Assembly (NCBI RefSeq): GCF_000797495.1
Contig: NZ_JTGN01000007.1
Coordinates: 1-64,000 of the forward strand
Direction: 5' to 3'
DNA: 64,000 bases
Source: Robinsoniella peoriensis
Lineage (GTDB): Bacteria > Bacillota > Clostridia > Lachnospirales > Lachnospiraceae
Shown: one piece after another, positions 52,968 to 62,140 of the stretch
How the letters are laid out: each line of letters begins with the position of its first letter
Position numbering within the stretch: the first letter of the stretch is position 1
Notes under the pieces: generated by a model
Databases searched by the model: none
The model's input: the letters and a program-made list of their open reading frames with translations, nothing else
Told to the model about the DNA's origin: nothing
Position numbers and translations under genes: made by a program

Positions 52968-53933
52968 ATGAGTAAGAATAAAAGAGCAACAGCCATATTG
53001 CTGAATTATGGGATTTTGGTTGTTTTGGTTATCATGATCGGTATTTTTGCATTGGCATCCAGCAATTTTTTTAAGTTTTCAACCATGTTTACCATACTAA
53101 AACAGGTTTCCATTACCGGAATAATCTCGGTGGGAATGACCTTCGTTATGCTGACCGGAGGCATTGATTTATCGGTAGGATCTATAGCAGGGGTGTCAAG
53201 CGTTACAGCTGCTATGCTGATGCTGAATAAGGTTCCAATTTTTTTGACCTGTATTCTTGTATTAATAATTGCCGTTTTTTACGGTGCAATCAACGGTTTT
53301 TGCGTTACCAGACTGGAGATGCCGCCGCTGATTGCCACGCTTGGACTTCAGACAGCGCTCAGGGGGCTGGCGTATATTGTAACCGGAGGTCTGCCGGTAT
53401 TTGGCTTCAATAAAGCCTTTGGTAATTTTGCAACAGGAACGGTAGCCGCGATCCCATATCCGGTGATACTGGTGATCCTTATTTTTATCATTGCAATTTA
53501 TGCACTGGAGAAAATGACAATCGGACGCTATCTGTATGGTGTGGGAGGTAATGAAGAAGCTTCCAGATTGTCCGGTATCAATGTGACCAGGATTAAATTA
53601 TTCGCGTATGCAATAAGCGGTTTACTGGCCGGAATTGCAGGTCTGGTACTGCTGTCCAGAACAAATAGCGGACAGCCCTCCGCCGGAACGAATTATGAGA
53701 TGGATGCGATTACGGCGGTTGTTCTGGGAGGTGTAAGTCTCAGCGGAGGAGAAGGAAAACTCTCAATGGTTATCATTGGCGTATTGTTAATGGGAATTCT
53801 GGGAACCGGTATGATTATGCTAAATATCAATGATTATGTACAGCAATTAGTGAAAGGATTAGTTTTGATTGCGGCAGTTGCATTCTCTTCCTATTCCAAA
53901 CGGGTCAGAAGTAAAATGATTGCCGCATCTTAA
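52968..53933 (+). CDS. Sugar ABC transporter permease, RbsC-like
   Basis: This is the membrane subunit of the ribose-type importer, 321 residues with about eight to ten hydrophobic segments. Family signatures are VGMTFVMLTGGIDLSVGS near residue 60, PPLIATLGLQTALRGLAYI, and GGNEEASRLSGINV near 200, then GGVSLSGGEGKL. It starts after CAGGAGGAG. The sugar isomerase gene follows after a GC-rich palindrome. Confidence 0.94.
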   Translation: MSKNKRATAILLNYGILVVLVIMIGIFALASSNFFKFSTMFTILKQVSITGIISVGMTFVMLTGGIDLSVGSIAGVSSVTAAMLMLNKVPIFLTCILVLIIAVFYGAINGFCVTRLEMPPLIATLGLQTALRGLAYIVTGGLPVFGFNKAFGNFATGTVAAIPYPVILVILIFIIAIYALEKMTIGRYLYGVGGNEEASRLSGINVTRIKLFAYAISGLLAGIAGLVLLSRTNSGQPSAGTNYEMDAITAVVLGGVSLSGGEGKLSMVIIGVLLMGILGTGMIMLNINDYVQQLVKGLVLIAAVAFSSYSKRVRSKMIAAS

Positions 53934-53961
53934 AATGTACTATAAATGAAAAGGCCGTAAA

Positions 53962-53985
53962 CTGCCTGTGCTGCAGCACTGGCAG
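53962..53985. repeat. Palindrome between permease and isomerase genes
   Basis: A 24-base palindrome centred on GTGCTGCAGCAC (53968-53979), with CTGCC/GGCAG arms and a single T-T mismatch pair. It has no loop, so it could be an operator or a tight hairpin. Confidence 0.5.
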
Positions 53986-54030
53986 GACTTAAGGGAGCCG
54001 GTGAAGTCTTGCCGGATTAGGAGGAAAAAT

Positions 54031-54711
54031 ATGAAACGTTCTGAAGTAAATAATATCATACAATACGCCGTGGAACTGATGGAGAAGAGAGGTCTGCCGC
54101 TGCCGCCATTTGCAAAGTGGGGTCCTGAAGAATGGAAGATGGCAGGAGCGGATGAAAGAGAAATTATAGATAATATGCTGGGCTGGGATATTACCGATTT
54201 TGGAAGCGGGGATTTTGAAAAGATTGGTTTGACCATCTTCACATTTCGAAACGGAAGCTTACGGGATAAAGAAACTTATCCCAAGCCTTATGCTGAAAAA
54301 CTGCTTCTTGTAAGAGACGGACAGATACTTCCTTATCATTTTCACTGGAGCAAGATGGAGGATATTATTAACCGCGGAGGAGGCGATCTTGTGCTGACAC
54401 TTTATAACTCCAATGAAGATGAAGCGTTTGCGGATACAGATGTATTAGTGACAATTGACGGACAAAAAAAGGTCGTACCGGCTGGTGGAAATGTGATTTT
54501 AAAGCCGGGGCAGAGTATTACCCTGAAGACGGGGCAGTATCATACCTGGCAGGGTATACCCGGAACCGGTGATGTGCTGTTATTTGAGGTTTCATCTGTG
54601 AATGATGACCGTGTCGATAACCGGTTTCACACGGCTGCCGGAAGACTGCCTGAGATTGAAGAGGATGAACCTGCAAAATATTTGATCTTTAATGATTATA
54701 GCAAGATTTGA
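54031..54711 (+). CDS. D-lyxose isomerase-like cupin sugar isomerase
   Basis: This 226-residue cytosolic enzyme resembles D-lyxose ketol-isomerases, cupin-fold metal enzymes that convert D-lyxose to D-xylulose and often D-mannose to D-fructose. Likely metal ligands are the His and Glu of LPYHFHWSKMEDI (near residue 95) and the later His of GQYHTWQG. The C-terminal half is a beta-rich cupin. ATG 54031 follows AGGAGG; the longer frame from 53968 runs across the palindrome. As last gene of the importer operon it would make the first intracellular intermediate; no pentulose kinase is nearby. Confidence 0.82.
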   Translation: MKRSEVNNIIQYAVELMEKRGLPLPPFAKWGPEEWKMAGADEREIIDNMLGWDITDFGSGDFEKIGLTIFTFRNGSLRDKETYPKPYAEKLLLVRDGQILPYHFHWSKMEDIINRGGGDLVLTLYNSNEDEAFADTDVLVTIDGQKKVVPAGGNVILKPGQSITLKTGQYHTWQGIPGTGDVLLFEVSSVNDDRVDNRFHTAAGRLPEIEEDEPAKYLIFNDYSKI

Positions 54712-54822
54712 AACTATTGGCAGAAATTTTTGCATCCTGTATAAAAAACAGATTAAAATCTCATGCTCCATATGAAAACAGATTTAAAATTCCATTTCCA
54801 CGCAAGACAAATAAAAAAGTTA

Positions 54823-54831
54823 TGATATAAT
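54823..54831 (+). promoter_or_regulatory. Extended -10 promoter of the TrkA-N gene
   Basis: TGATATAAT with no clear -35 box, about 35 bases before the gene. Confidence 0.5.
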
Positions 54832-54864
54832 CCTCTTATCACAGAAAAATAGGAGATAATGGTT

Positions 54865-55287
54865 ATGTGGAAGCAGAGAAAAAATATTTTAATTGCCGGA
54901 TGCGGACGTTTCGGAGCTGGCCTTGCCGGGGAGCTGTCCAGGGGAGGCAGCCAGGTAGTAATTATTGATCAGGATCCGGAAGCATTCCGAAAACTGCCGT
55001 TGGATTTTAATGGAGTCCAGGTGCTTGGAAATGCAGCAGATCCTGATATATTGGAAGAGGCGGGCATGAAAGATGCCATTCAGGTAATTACCGCTACCAA
55101 TGACGACAATATCAATTGTATTGTGGCACAGATGGCAAAACAGATCTATGAAGTGGATACTGTTTTTGCAAGACTGGAGGATATGAAAAAACAATGCCTC
55201 CTGGATTTTATGAAAATTAAAGTAATATGTCCCGTAAGTCTTTCCATCAAAGAATATGATCATCTGACCTGCAAACCGGCATCATAA
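54865..55287 (+). CDS. Single-domain TrkA-N (RCK-N) NAD-binding protein
   Basis: The 140-residue protein is a stand-alone regulatory nucleotide-binding domain of the TrkA/KtrA kind. The dinucleotide fold has ILIAGCGRFGAGLAGEL at the start and VVIIDQDPEAF at the acidic end of strand two. It lacks the C-terminal RCK-C domain of KtrA and no potassium-channel subunit lies nearby, so its partner is unknown. ATG 54865 has AGGAG nine bases upstream; ATG 54859 is too close to it. Confidence 0.78.
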   Translation: MWKQRKNILIAGCGRFGAGLAGELSRGGSQVVIIDQDPEAFRKLPLDFNGVQVLGNAADPDILEEAGMKDAIQVITATNDDNINCIVAQMAKQIYEVDTVFARLEDMKKQCLLDFMKIKVICPVSLSIKEYDHLTCKPAS

Positions 55288-55324
55288 ATGAGGGTCTTGC
55301 AACGAATTTTAATAAAATACATAC

Positions 55325-55373
55325 AAAGAACTCTTTTTGTGCATAATAAGCAGAAAAACAAAAGGAGTTCTTT
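55325..55373 (+). promoter_or_regulatory. Hairpin covering the ribosome site of the YdcZ-like gene
   Basis: Arms 55325-55340 and 55358-55373 pair over 16 bases with one G-T wobble. The right arm contains the ribosome site AAAGGAG, and the stem is followed by a run of T just before the ATG at 55376. It can act as a terminator for the upstream gene and as a lid on the downstream ribosome site. Confidence 0.7.
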
Positions 55374-55375
55374 TT

Positions 55376-55804
55376 ATGTTGGGAATATTAATTGCACTTT
55401 TATCCGGAGCCCTGATGAGCGTACAGGGTGTTTTTAATACGGACGTAACGAAAAATAGCAGTCTTTGGGTGGCAACCAGCTTTGTACAGTTTTCAGCATT
55501 AATTGTTTGCCTGATTGCTTGGTTTTTTACCGGACGGGAAAGCTTTGGGGCGATTTTACAGGTTCCGAATAAATTTGCTCTGCTGGGCGGTGTAATCGGA
55601 GCTTTTATCACCATAACTGTAATTAAGAGTATGGATTCCCTTGGACCGGCAAAGGCAGCCATGCTGATTGTAATTTCTCAGCTCATTGTGGCATATGTCA
55701 TTGAATTGATGGGGATTTTCGGTGTGGAAAAGCAGCCTTTTGAATGGCGGAAGCTCTTAGGAATGGGCGTCGCAATCGTAGGAATTGTAATATTTAAGTG
55801 GTAA
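55376..55804 (+). CDS. DMT superfamily small transporter, YdcZ/DUF606 type
   Basis: This 142-residue membrane protein with four or five helices is half the size of normal drug/metabolite transporters, as in the YdcZ (DUF606) family, and would dimerise. It starts ILIALLSGALMSVQGVFN, typical of the family, with a conserved PNKFALLGGVIGAF in the middle. The ATG 55376 has its ribosome site buried in a strong hairpin, suggesting tight control of translation. Its substrate is unknown. Confidence 0.78.
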   Translation: MLGILIALLSGALMSVQGVFNTDVTKNSSLWVATSFVQFSALIVCLIAWFFTGRESFGAILQVPNKFALLGGVIGAFITITVIKSMDSLGPAKAAMLIVISQLIVAYVIELMGIFGVEKQPFEWRKLLGMGVAIVGIVIFKW

Positions 55805-55903
55805 TTTAAAAATAGCTATTGTAATCGGGGAGAAAGTTCGTTAAAATATAAGAGATTGCATAGGGGGCCCTTACATCAAAATGATGAAAGGGGATTATGT
55901 AAT

Positions 55904-56524
55904 ATGAAGTTCAGAATCAAACGCTTAGGCGCCTGCATCCTGCTGAGTGTACTCCTTTTGACCGGATGTCACGATAATGATATGCCTCTGGTTCTGGAGA
56001 CAGAAACCATAGGGACAGAAGAGACAGGCAGTCAGGATCAGAGTAACCGTCAAAGCGAAGAGCAGCATACGGACGTACAGATAAAGACTGAAATTTATAT
56101 AGATGTGAGCGGGGCGGTTTTAAACCCCGGAGTCTATGAGCTGCCTTCTGATGCCAGAATTTATGAAGCAATAGAAAAGGCCGGCGGACTTCTTCCCGAT
56201 GCAGATAAAGACTCACTGAATCAGGCAGAAAAGCTGAGTGACGGGCAGAAGATCAGAGTTTATACATCAGCAGAGGCCGAAACAATGGCGCAGGCTGAGA
56301 TACCTGCAGCCCCCGGGGCACCAGGAGAAACCAGTATTGTGAATTTGAATACAGCCGATGAGGCAGGACTTATGACACTGCCCGGAATAGGAGAAGCAAA
56401 AGCGAAGGATATTATTGCATATCGAACAGAACAGGGTGGTTTTAAAAGTATAGAAGAAATCAAGAACATCAGTGGAATCAAAGACGCAGTATTTAATAAA
56501 ATAAAAGATAAAATAGTGGTTTAA
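55904..56524 (+). CDS. comEA: ComEA-like competence protein, lipoprotein form
   Basis: ComEA is the DNA receptor of natural transformation. The protein has a signal peptide ending in a lipobox (Cys22, LLLTGC) instead of the usual transmembrane anchor. It continues with an acidic Glu/Thr/Gln linker (about 25-60), an SLBB domain (about 61-125, with DVSGAVLNPGVYELP) and two helix-hairpin-helix motifs at the end (LNTADEAGLMTLPGIGEAKA). The ATG follows AAAGGGG by about eleven bases. comEC lies 3.3 kb downstream, with a two-component system and a GerMN lipoprotein between. Confidence 0.85.
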   Translation: MKFRIKRLGACILLSVLLLTGCHDNDMPLVLETETIGTEETGSQDQSNRQSEEQHTDVQIKTEIYIDVSGAVLNPGVYELPSDARIYEAIEKAGGLLPDADKDSLNQAEKLSDGQKIRVYTSAEAETMAQAEIPAAPGAPGETSIVNLNTADEAGLMTLPGIGEAKAKDIIAYRTEQGGFKSIEEIKNISGIKDAVFNKIKDKIVV

Positions 56525-56539
56525 TAAGGAGAATGAAGC

Positions 56540-57229
56540 ATGGGAAAGAAAGTATTAGTTGTTGATGATGAAAAGTTAATCGTAAAAGGGATTCGTTTCA
56601 GTCTGGAGCAGGATGGCATGGATGTAGATTGTGCATATGACGGAGAAGAAGCGGTCAGACTTGCAAGAGAGAATGAATATGATATTATGCTTTTAGACGT
56701 CATGCTTCCAAAGCTGGATGGATTTGAGGTATGCCAGCAAGTCAGGGAATTTTCCAGTGTTCCGATTGTAATGCTAACTGCAAAAGGTGACGATATGGAT
56801 AAAATTCTGGGATTGGAATATGGAGCAGATGATTATATCACAAAGCCGTTTAATATTCTGGAGGTAAAGGCAAGGATCAAGGCAATCATCAGGCGTACGG
56901 CTAAAAAGGCAGAGGCATCGACCAGAGGCAGAATGGTTGAAGTAGGTGACCTGGTATTAGACTGTGAAGGAAGAAGAGTCAGCATAGCCGGGAAAGAAAT
57001 TAATCTTACGGCAAAAGAATTCGATGTCCTGGAACTGCTTGTATTTAACCCAAACAAAGTATACAGCAGAGAAAATCTTCTGAACATCGTATGGGGATAT
57101 GAATATCCGGGCGATGTAAGAACAGTGGATGTACATATCAGACGTTTGCGTGAAAAAATAGAGATAAATCCAAGTGAGCCAAAGTATGTTCACACAAAGT
57201 GGGGCGTTGGTTATTATTTTCAGCATTAG
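56540..57229 (+). CDS. OmpR/PhoB-family response regulator
   Basis: A 229-residue DNA-binding response regulator. The receiver domain has acidic pocket VVDDE, phospho-acceptor Asp53 (LLDVMLP), the LTAKG Thr/Lys region and the TKPFN loop. A winged-helix domain follows (about 130-229; RTVDVHIRRLREKIE). It starts after AAGGAGAAT, 15 bases after comEA, and its histidine kinase follows about 105 bases later. Similar to PhoB/WalR/ResD-like regulators; the target genes are unknown. Confidence 0.92.
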   Translation: MGKKVLVVDDEKLIVKGIRFSLEQDGMDVDCAYDGEEAVRLARENEYDIMLLDVMLPKLDGFEVCQQVREFSSVPIVMLTAKGDDMDKILGLEYGADDYITKPFNILEVKARIKAIIRRTAKKAEASTRGRMVEVGDLVLDCEGRRVSIAGKEINLTAKEFDVLELLVFNPNKVYSRENLLNIVWGYEYPGDVRTVDVHIRRLREKIEINPSEPKYVHTKWGVGYYFQH

Positions 57230-57334
57230 TTTTCAGACACATTTTCAGACAGGCTCTGGAGCAGGGCTGTGAAGAGGGGACGAGGCATCTGTGTGCATCG
57301 TCCCTGCTTAGAAAAAACGAGGGGATTATGAGAC

Positions 57335-58774
57335 GTGCGAGGGATTTTTAACAATAAATTTATCAAGAAATATGCCAAGAGCCTTCAAGTGCGCATATTT
57401 GTAATTTTCTGTCTGGTTGGAATGCTGCCGATTATGGTCCTGAAATTCGGGATTCTGAAAAGTTATGAAAACCAGTCTATTCAGCAACGGGGGAAAATGG
57501 TTCAAAACCAGTGCAATAATATTGCGGACCAATTAAGCGATTCGATGTATTTTCAGGGGAATTCATCGCCTGTCATTGATAATGAACTGGCACAACTGGC
57601 AAATCTGTACAGCGGACGTGTGGTGATTGTAAATAATCAACTGCGGGTCATCAAAGATACATACGGGATTGACGAGAAAAAATTTATCGTATCAGAGGAA
57701 CTGATCAAGAGTTTTAAAGGGGAAGATACCCTCCATTATGATAAAGACGGAGAATTTATCGAAATGACCGTCCCTGTAAAAGATGCAGTTACCAAAGAAT
57801 TAATCGGCGTTATGATTGTAAGCACGCCCACTCAGGATATTAAAGATGCAAGGGATTTATTAGGCAGACAGGTATTCGTACTGCAGATTGTTTTGGCTCT
57901 TTGCGTTATTGGAATTGCATTTTACACATCCAAGATTCTGGTGCGTCCATTTGGTAAAGTGACGCAATCTCTGGAAGAGCTTACCGGGGGATTTCTGGAA
58001 GACGATATCAAGCTTTTAGACTATACCGAGACACAGCAGCTGTCGGAGGCGTACAATAAAATGCTGGGCCGTATGAAGGCGCTGGATGATTCCAGGCAGG
58101 AATTCGTATCCAATGTCTCCCATGAGTTAAAGACACCCATTACCTCCATGAAGGTACTGGCTGATTCTCTTCTAATGCAGGAAGAAGTTCCCAATGAACT
58201 GTACAAGGAATTTATGACAGATATTGCAGAAGAAATTGATCGGGAAAATAAAATTATCAACGATCTGCTTTCTTTGGTTAAGCTGGATAAAAAGGCTTCG
58301 GATCTGAATATACAGCCTACAAATATCAATGAATTATTAGAGCTCATTTTAAAAAGACTGCGGCCCATTGCAGCAAAACGCAATATCGAGCTGGTTCTGG
58401 AAACTTTCCGTCCGGTATCGGCAGAAGTGGATGAAACAAAGCTGACTCTTGCAGTATCTAATCTTGTAGAAAACGCGATTAAATATAACAAGGAAGGCGG
58501 ATGGGTTCATGTGTCCATCAACGTAGACCATAAGTATTTTTATGTGAAAGTAGAGGATTCCGGAATGGGCATACCCGAAGAATCCCAGGAACATATTTTT
58601 GAACGGTTCTACCGGGTGGATAAATCACATTCAAGGGAAATCGGAGGCACGGGTCTTGGTCTTGCTATTACAAGAAATGCAATACTAATGCACCGGGGTG
58701 CGATTAAAGTATACAGTAAAGAGGGAGAAGGGACGACTTTTACCGTTAGGATTCCTTTGAATTATGTAGGATAA
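57335..58774 (+). CDS. Sensor histidine kinase
   Basis: The 479-residue membrane kinase is partner of the regulator upstream. It has two membrane helices (about 18-36 and 180-205) enclosing an extracellular sensor domain, then HAMP, then HisKA with phospho-acceptor His263 (VSHELKTPITSMK), and an ATPase with NLVENAIKYN, DSGMGIPEE and GGTGLGLAI. GTG 57335 is used, ten bases after GAGGGG. Signal unknown; the position between comEA and comEC might suggest control of envelope or competence genes. Confidence 0.9.
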   Translation: MRGIFNNKFIKKYAKSLQVRIFVIFCLVGMLPIMVLKFGILKSYENQSIQQRGKMVQNQCNNIADQLSDSMYFQGNSSPVIDNELAQLANLYSGRVVIVNNQLRVIKDTYGIDEKKFIVSEELIKSFKGEDTLHYDKDGEFIEMTVPVKDAVTKELIGVMIVSTPTQDIKDARDLLGRQVFVLQIVLALCVIGIAFYTSKILVRPFGKVTQSLEELTGGFLEDDIKLLDYTETQQLSEAYNKMLGRMKALDDSRQEFVSNVSHELKTPITSMKVLADSLLMQEEVPNELYKEFMTDIAEEIDRENKIINDLLSLVKLDKKASDLNIQPTNINELLELILKRLRPIAAKRNIELVLETFRPVSAEVDETKLTLAVSNLVENAIKYNKEGGWVHVSINVDHKYFYVKVEDSGMGIPEESQEHIFERFYRVDKSHSREIGGTGLGLAITRNAILMHRGAIKVYSKEGEGTTFTVRIPLNYVG

Positions 58775-58788
58775 TGGGGAGATACAAC

Positions 58789-59859
58789 ATGAAAAATTTC
58801 TTTAAACTATTGCTGATTGCAGCAGTGCTGCTGGCTTTGTCCGGATGTACAAAAAAGATGACAGAGCAGGCAAATCTGAAGATTTACTGTACAAACAGCG
58901 AAGGAACAAAACTGGTAGAAGAAAATTATAAGGCTTCCTCTGCCAACCCGGAAGACATGATCCGGGAGATGCTGGATAAGCTAAAGGCTGATCCGTCTCC
59001 AATGGAGCATAGAAGTGCTATCCCAAAAGATGTTCATATTGCGGGGTATCTGCTGGAGGGTAAACAGCTGATCTTAACATTTGATGATGCTTATCAGAAA
59101 ATGAACAATGTAACAGAAGTGCTTATGAGGGCTGCAATAGTGAAAACCCTGGTTCAAATCGAAGGCGTGGATGATGTAGTCTTCAAGATCGGTGACCAGG
59201 AACTGATGGACGATACGGGCAATCCTATTGGTCCAATGAATGCAGACACCTTTATCGATACAAAAGGAAAGGGAATCAATTCCTATCAATATGCGTCACT
59301 GACATTATATTTTGCAAATGAAGACGGTACCAGGCTGGTAAAAGAGATGCGTAATGTGCATTACTCAACAAACACAACCCTGGAAAAGGTAGTTTTGGAA
59401 CAGCTGATTGCAGGCCCGGTTAATACAAAGCTTCAGCCCGTTTTACCCGCTAATACGAAAGTGTCGAATGTATTGGCTGATAAGGAAAGCTGTACCATTA
59501 ATTTTGATGAAAGCTTTAATAAGATTCTTTTAGACAGGGAAATTTTACCGGAGGTCACGATTTATGCCATGGTTAATTCAATCATTGATTCCTGTAAAAT
59601 TACCAGAGTCCAGATGCAGATAGGTGGAAATGCCGAAGTGCAATACCGGGATAAGATTAGTTTCAAAGTGCCGTTTGAACGCAGCAAAGATATTATCATG
59701 CAGGTAGAGGGTACGAAACAAGAGAGTACCGTACCTGACAGCCAGGCAGATACGGATATGACCGGAACAGAAAATGATTCCAGTGTTCATGAACCAACCA
59801 TGGGGATTGATCCAAATCTGAAGCAGGAAACGGATACCACAAAGGAGAGTGACAAGTGA
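58789..59859 (+). CDS. GerMN-domain lipoprotein
   Basis: The 356-residue lipoprotein (signal peptide and lipobox ending at Cys20, LALSGC) carries two repeats of the GerMN fold, one about 35-160 and one about 175-300, as in spore germination/sporulation protein GerM. The tail from about 310 is rich in Thr/Asp/Glu/Ser and unstructured. ATG 58789 follows GGGGAGATA; the ATG at 58774 overlaps the kinase stop but has no signal peptide-like start. Association with a two-component kinase gene, as here, occurs in actinobacterial LpqB-MtrAB. The same logic (accessory protein of the kinase) is possible but unproved here. Confidence 0.8.
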   Translation: MKNFFKLLLIAAVLLALSGCTKKMTEQANLKIYCTNSEGTKLVEENYKASSANPEDMIREMLDKLKADPSPMEHRSAIPKDVHIAGYLLEGKQLILTFDDAYQKMNNVTEVLMRAAIVKTLVQIEGVDDVVFKIGDQELMDDTGNPIGPMNADTFIDTKGKGINSYQYASLTLYFANEDGTRLVKEMRNVHYSTNTTLEKVVLEQLIAGPVNTKLQPVLPANTKVSNVLADKESCTINFDESFNKILLDREILPEVTIYAMVNSIIDSCKITRVQMQIGGNAEVQYRDKISFKVPFERSKDIIMQVEGTKQESTVPDSQADTDMTGTENDSSVHEPTMGIDPNLKQETDTTKESDK

Positions 59860-62072
59860 CAAGAAGACCGCTTTGTGTCATTTGTTTTCTGGTGATCGGC
59901 TGGCTGCTGGTCAGCGGGAAGTACGGGATGAATGAAAATTCATCCTGGACCTCCCGGCTTTATGACAAAAAAATAACCGTCACAGGCCGGCTTGTGAAAC
60001 AGGAACAAAGCGCCACATCAAATCAATTATATCTGAAAAACAATTCTATTATTTATCAATCAAAATCTTATAAAATTCCAAAACAAAAACAAATTCTTAT
60101 ATTTACCGACGATGTAACAATGTATAAGGCTGGCAGTTTACTAAAAGTAACCGGGATCTGCCGGGAAATGGAAGAGCCGGGAAACCCGGGACAGTTTGAT
60201 TTAAAAAAGTACTATGAAATTAAAGGAATCCAGATGGTTCTGAATAAGGGAAAAGTGAATAATACCGGCAGTAAGTATTGGCATATCCGGCAGTTTCTGT
60301 GGGATCTGAGACAACGCTTTAAACGGACGTTTCTTCAAGTAGCAGGGGAAGAAAATGCCTCTGTACTGACCGCAATGCTGCTGGGAGAGAAAAAGGAACT
60401 GGACCCGGAAGTGAAAAGCTTATATCAAGATAACGGGATCGCTCATATTTTGGCAATTTCCGGTCTGCATATCTCCATGCTGGGAATCGCTTTACACAAA
60501 CTACTGCGCAAACTGGGGATTTCCTGGTACATATCCGGGGGAGCAGCAGGAATTACGATGTGTGCATACGGCTTGATGACGGGATTTGGCGTTTCCACCA
60601 CCCGTGCGGTTATTATGTTCCTGATGTACCTGCTGGCGGGGATTCTGGGCAGGACTTATGATATTGTGTCAGCACTTGCTCTGGCTGCGGTAATGATTTT
60701 AATAGAGAATCCGCGGTACCTGACAGATGCAGGCTTCTTATTATCTTTTCTGGCAGTACTTGGTGCAGCTGTACTGGCACCTGTGATGCGGGATATATTC
60801 TCCTGTAAAAATAAACTGCTGGAATCATTTCTGGTCAGCATGGCGATTCAGCTTACAACGGTTCCCATTGTGTTATACTTTTATTTTGAAATCCCCCTGT
60901 ATGGAGTAGCTTTAAACCTGATCGTGATCCCGCTGATGAGTCTCGTATTGGGATTTGGCATTGCAGGCGGTATAGCTGGTCTTATTTCTATTCCGGCGGG
61001 TATCTTCCTGATCTCCCCCTGTTATTATATATTAGGACTCTATAAATACCTCTGTGTTGCGGTACTGCAGCTGCCATTTGCAAAAGTGATCATTGGAAAA
61101 CCCCAATTATGGCAGATTATTTTATATTATCTTATTTTACTGGCCTTATGTCTGATTAAACAAAAAAAACAGTATGGAGAGGTTGTAAAGTGGGTATGGG
61201 GAACAGCATTTATGTTCTTTCTGATTTCCAGACAGCCCATAACAGGGATGAGAATTACTTTTCTGGATGTGGGGCAGGGGGATGGCATCTGTATCCAGGC
61301 GCCCGGAGGAATAAATTGTCTCATTGACGGGGGCAGCAGTGATGTAAAACTGGTAGGGAGTAAAAGGATTGAGCCCTTTCTTAAGAGCCGGGGGATTCAG
61401 GAACTGGATTATCTTTTTATCAGCCATATGGATGCCGACCATATAAATGGAATTATGGAACTACTGCAGGCATATGCTTTAAACTTAGCAGGAGATAATG
61501 CGTCCGGAGTGTCAATCCGGCATCTGATCTTGCCAAAATTGGCAAAAAAGGATGAAGAATATCTGGAAATTGAAAATTTAGCGAAAAAAAATAAAATAAA
61601 GGTTCTATATTTTCAAAAAGGTGATAGAATTTTAAATGGCAGGTTTTCTTTTTCCTGTCTTCATCCTTCTGGGAATGCAAATTCGGAAGACAGAAATGAA
61701 AATTCTATGGTATTGCAAATGACCTATAAAAATTTTCGTATATTTCTTGCAGGAGATGTGGAAGGAAAGGGAGAAGAAGAGTTAATGGGATCAAAGGAAT
61801 TGAAAAGGGCTGATATTTTAAAAGTTGCACACCACGGTTCAAAAAACAGCACACCAGACGCCTTTCTGGATAAAGTTCGTCCCCAGATAGGTATCTTGTC
61901 CTATGGAAAAGAAAACCGTTATGGACATCCCCATGAAGAACTTCTGAATCGTCTTCGGATGGCCGGGGTGACTTATTATTCCACCACGGATTATGGAGCC
62001 CTGGAAGTGACCAGTGATGGCGAAGAAATGAATATTCACGGGATGAAAAACCCAAAAAAATCAGATAAGTAA
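59856..62072 (+). CDS. comEC: ComEC/Rec2 DNA uptake channel
   Basis: ComEC is the membrane channel that brings single-stranded DNA into the cell. The 738 residues include an N-terminal beta-rich domain (DUF4131, to about 135), a polytopic Competence domain (about 150-440) with AILAISGLHISMLGIALHKL-type segment, and a C-terminal metallo-beta-lactamase domain (LDVGQGDGICIQ, DGGSS, H524-M-D-A-D528-H529, AHHGSKNSTPD), probably a nuclease. GTG 59856 overlaps the upstream stop by four bases behind AAAGGAGAG. The presence of full comEA and comEC suggests the genetic basis for transformation. Confidence 0.92.
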   Translation: MTRRPLCVICFLVIGWLLVSGKYGMNENSSWTSRLYDKKITVTGRLVKQEQSATSNQLYLKNNSIIYQSKSYKIPKQKQILIFTDDVTMYKAGSLLKVTGICREMEEPGNPGQFDLKKYYEIKGIQMVLNKGKVNNTGSKYWHIRQFLWDLRQRFKRTFLQVAGEENASVLTAMLLGEKKELDPEVKSLYQDNGIAHILAISGLHISMLGIALHKLLRKLGISWYISGGAAGITMCAYGLMTGFGVSTTRAVIMFLMYLLAGILGRTYDIVSALALAAVMILIENPRYLTDAGFLLSFLAVLGAAVLAPVMRDIFSCKNKLLESFLVSMAIQLTTVPIVLYFYFEIPLYGVALNLIVIPLMSLVLGFGIAGGIAGLISIPAGIFLISPCYYILGLYKYLCVAVLQLPFAKVIIGKPQLWQIILYYLILLALCLIKQKKQYGEVVKWVWGTAFMFFLISRQPITGMRITFLDVGQGDGICIQAPGGINCLIDGGSSDVKLVGSKRIEPFLKSRGIQELDYLFISHMDADHINGIMELLQAYALNLAGDNASGVSIRHLILPKLAKKDEEYLEIENLAKKNKIKVLYFQKGDRILNGRFSFSCLHPSGNANSEDRNENSMVLQMTYKNFRIFLAGDVEGKGEEELMGSKELKRADILKVAHHGSKNSTPDAFLDKVRPQIGILSYGKENRYGHPHEELLNRLRMAGVTYYSTTDYGALEVTSDGEEMNIHGMKNPKKSDK

Positions 62073-62140
62073 AATTTTCAAAGAAAAATAAAGGAAAAAA
62101 CCATTTTTTGCGGAATATATTTAGTATGAGAATGTTAGAG

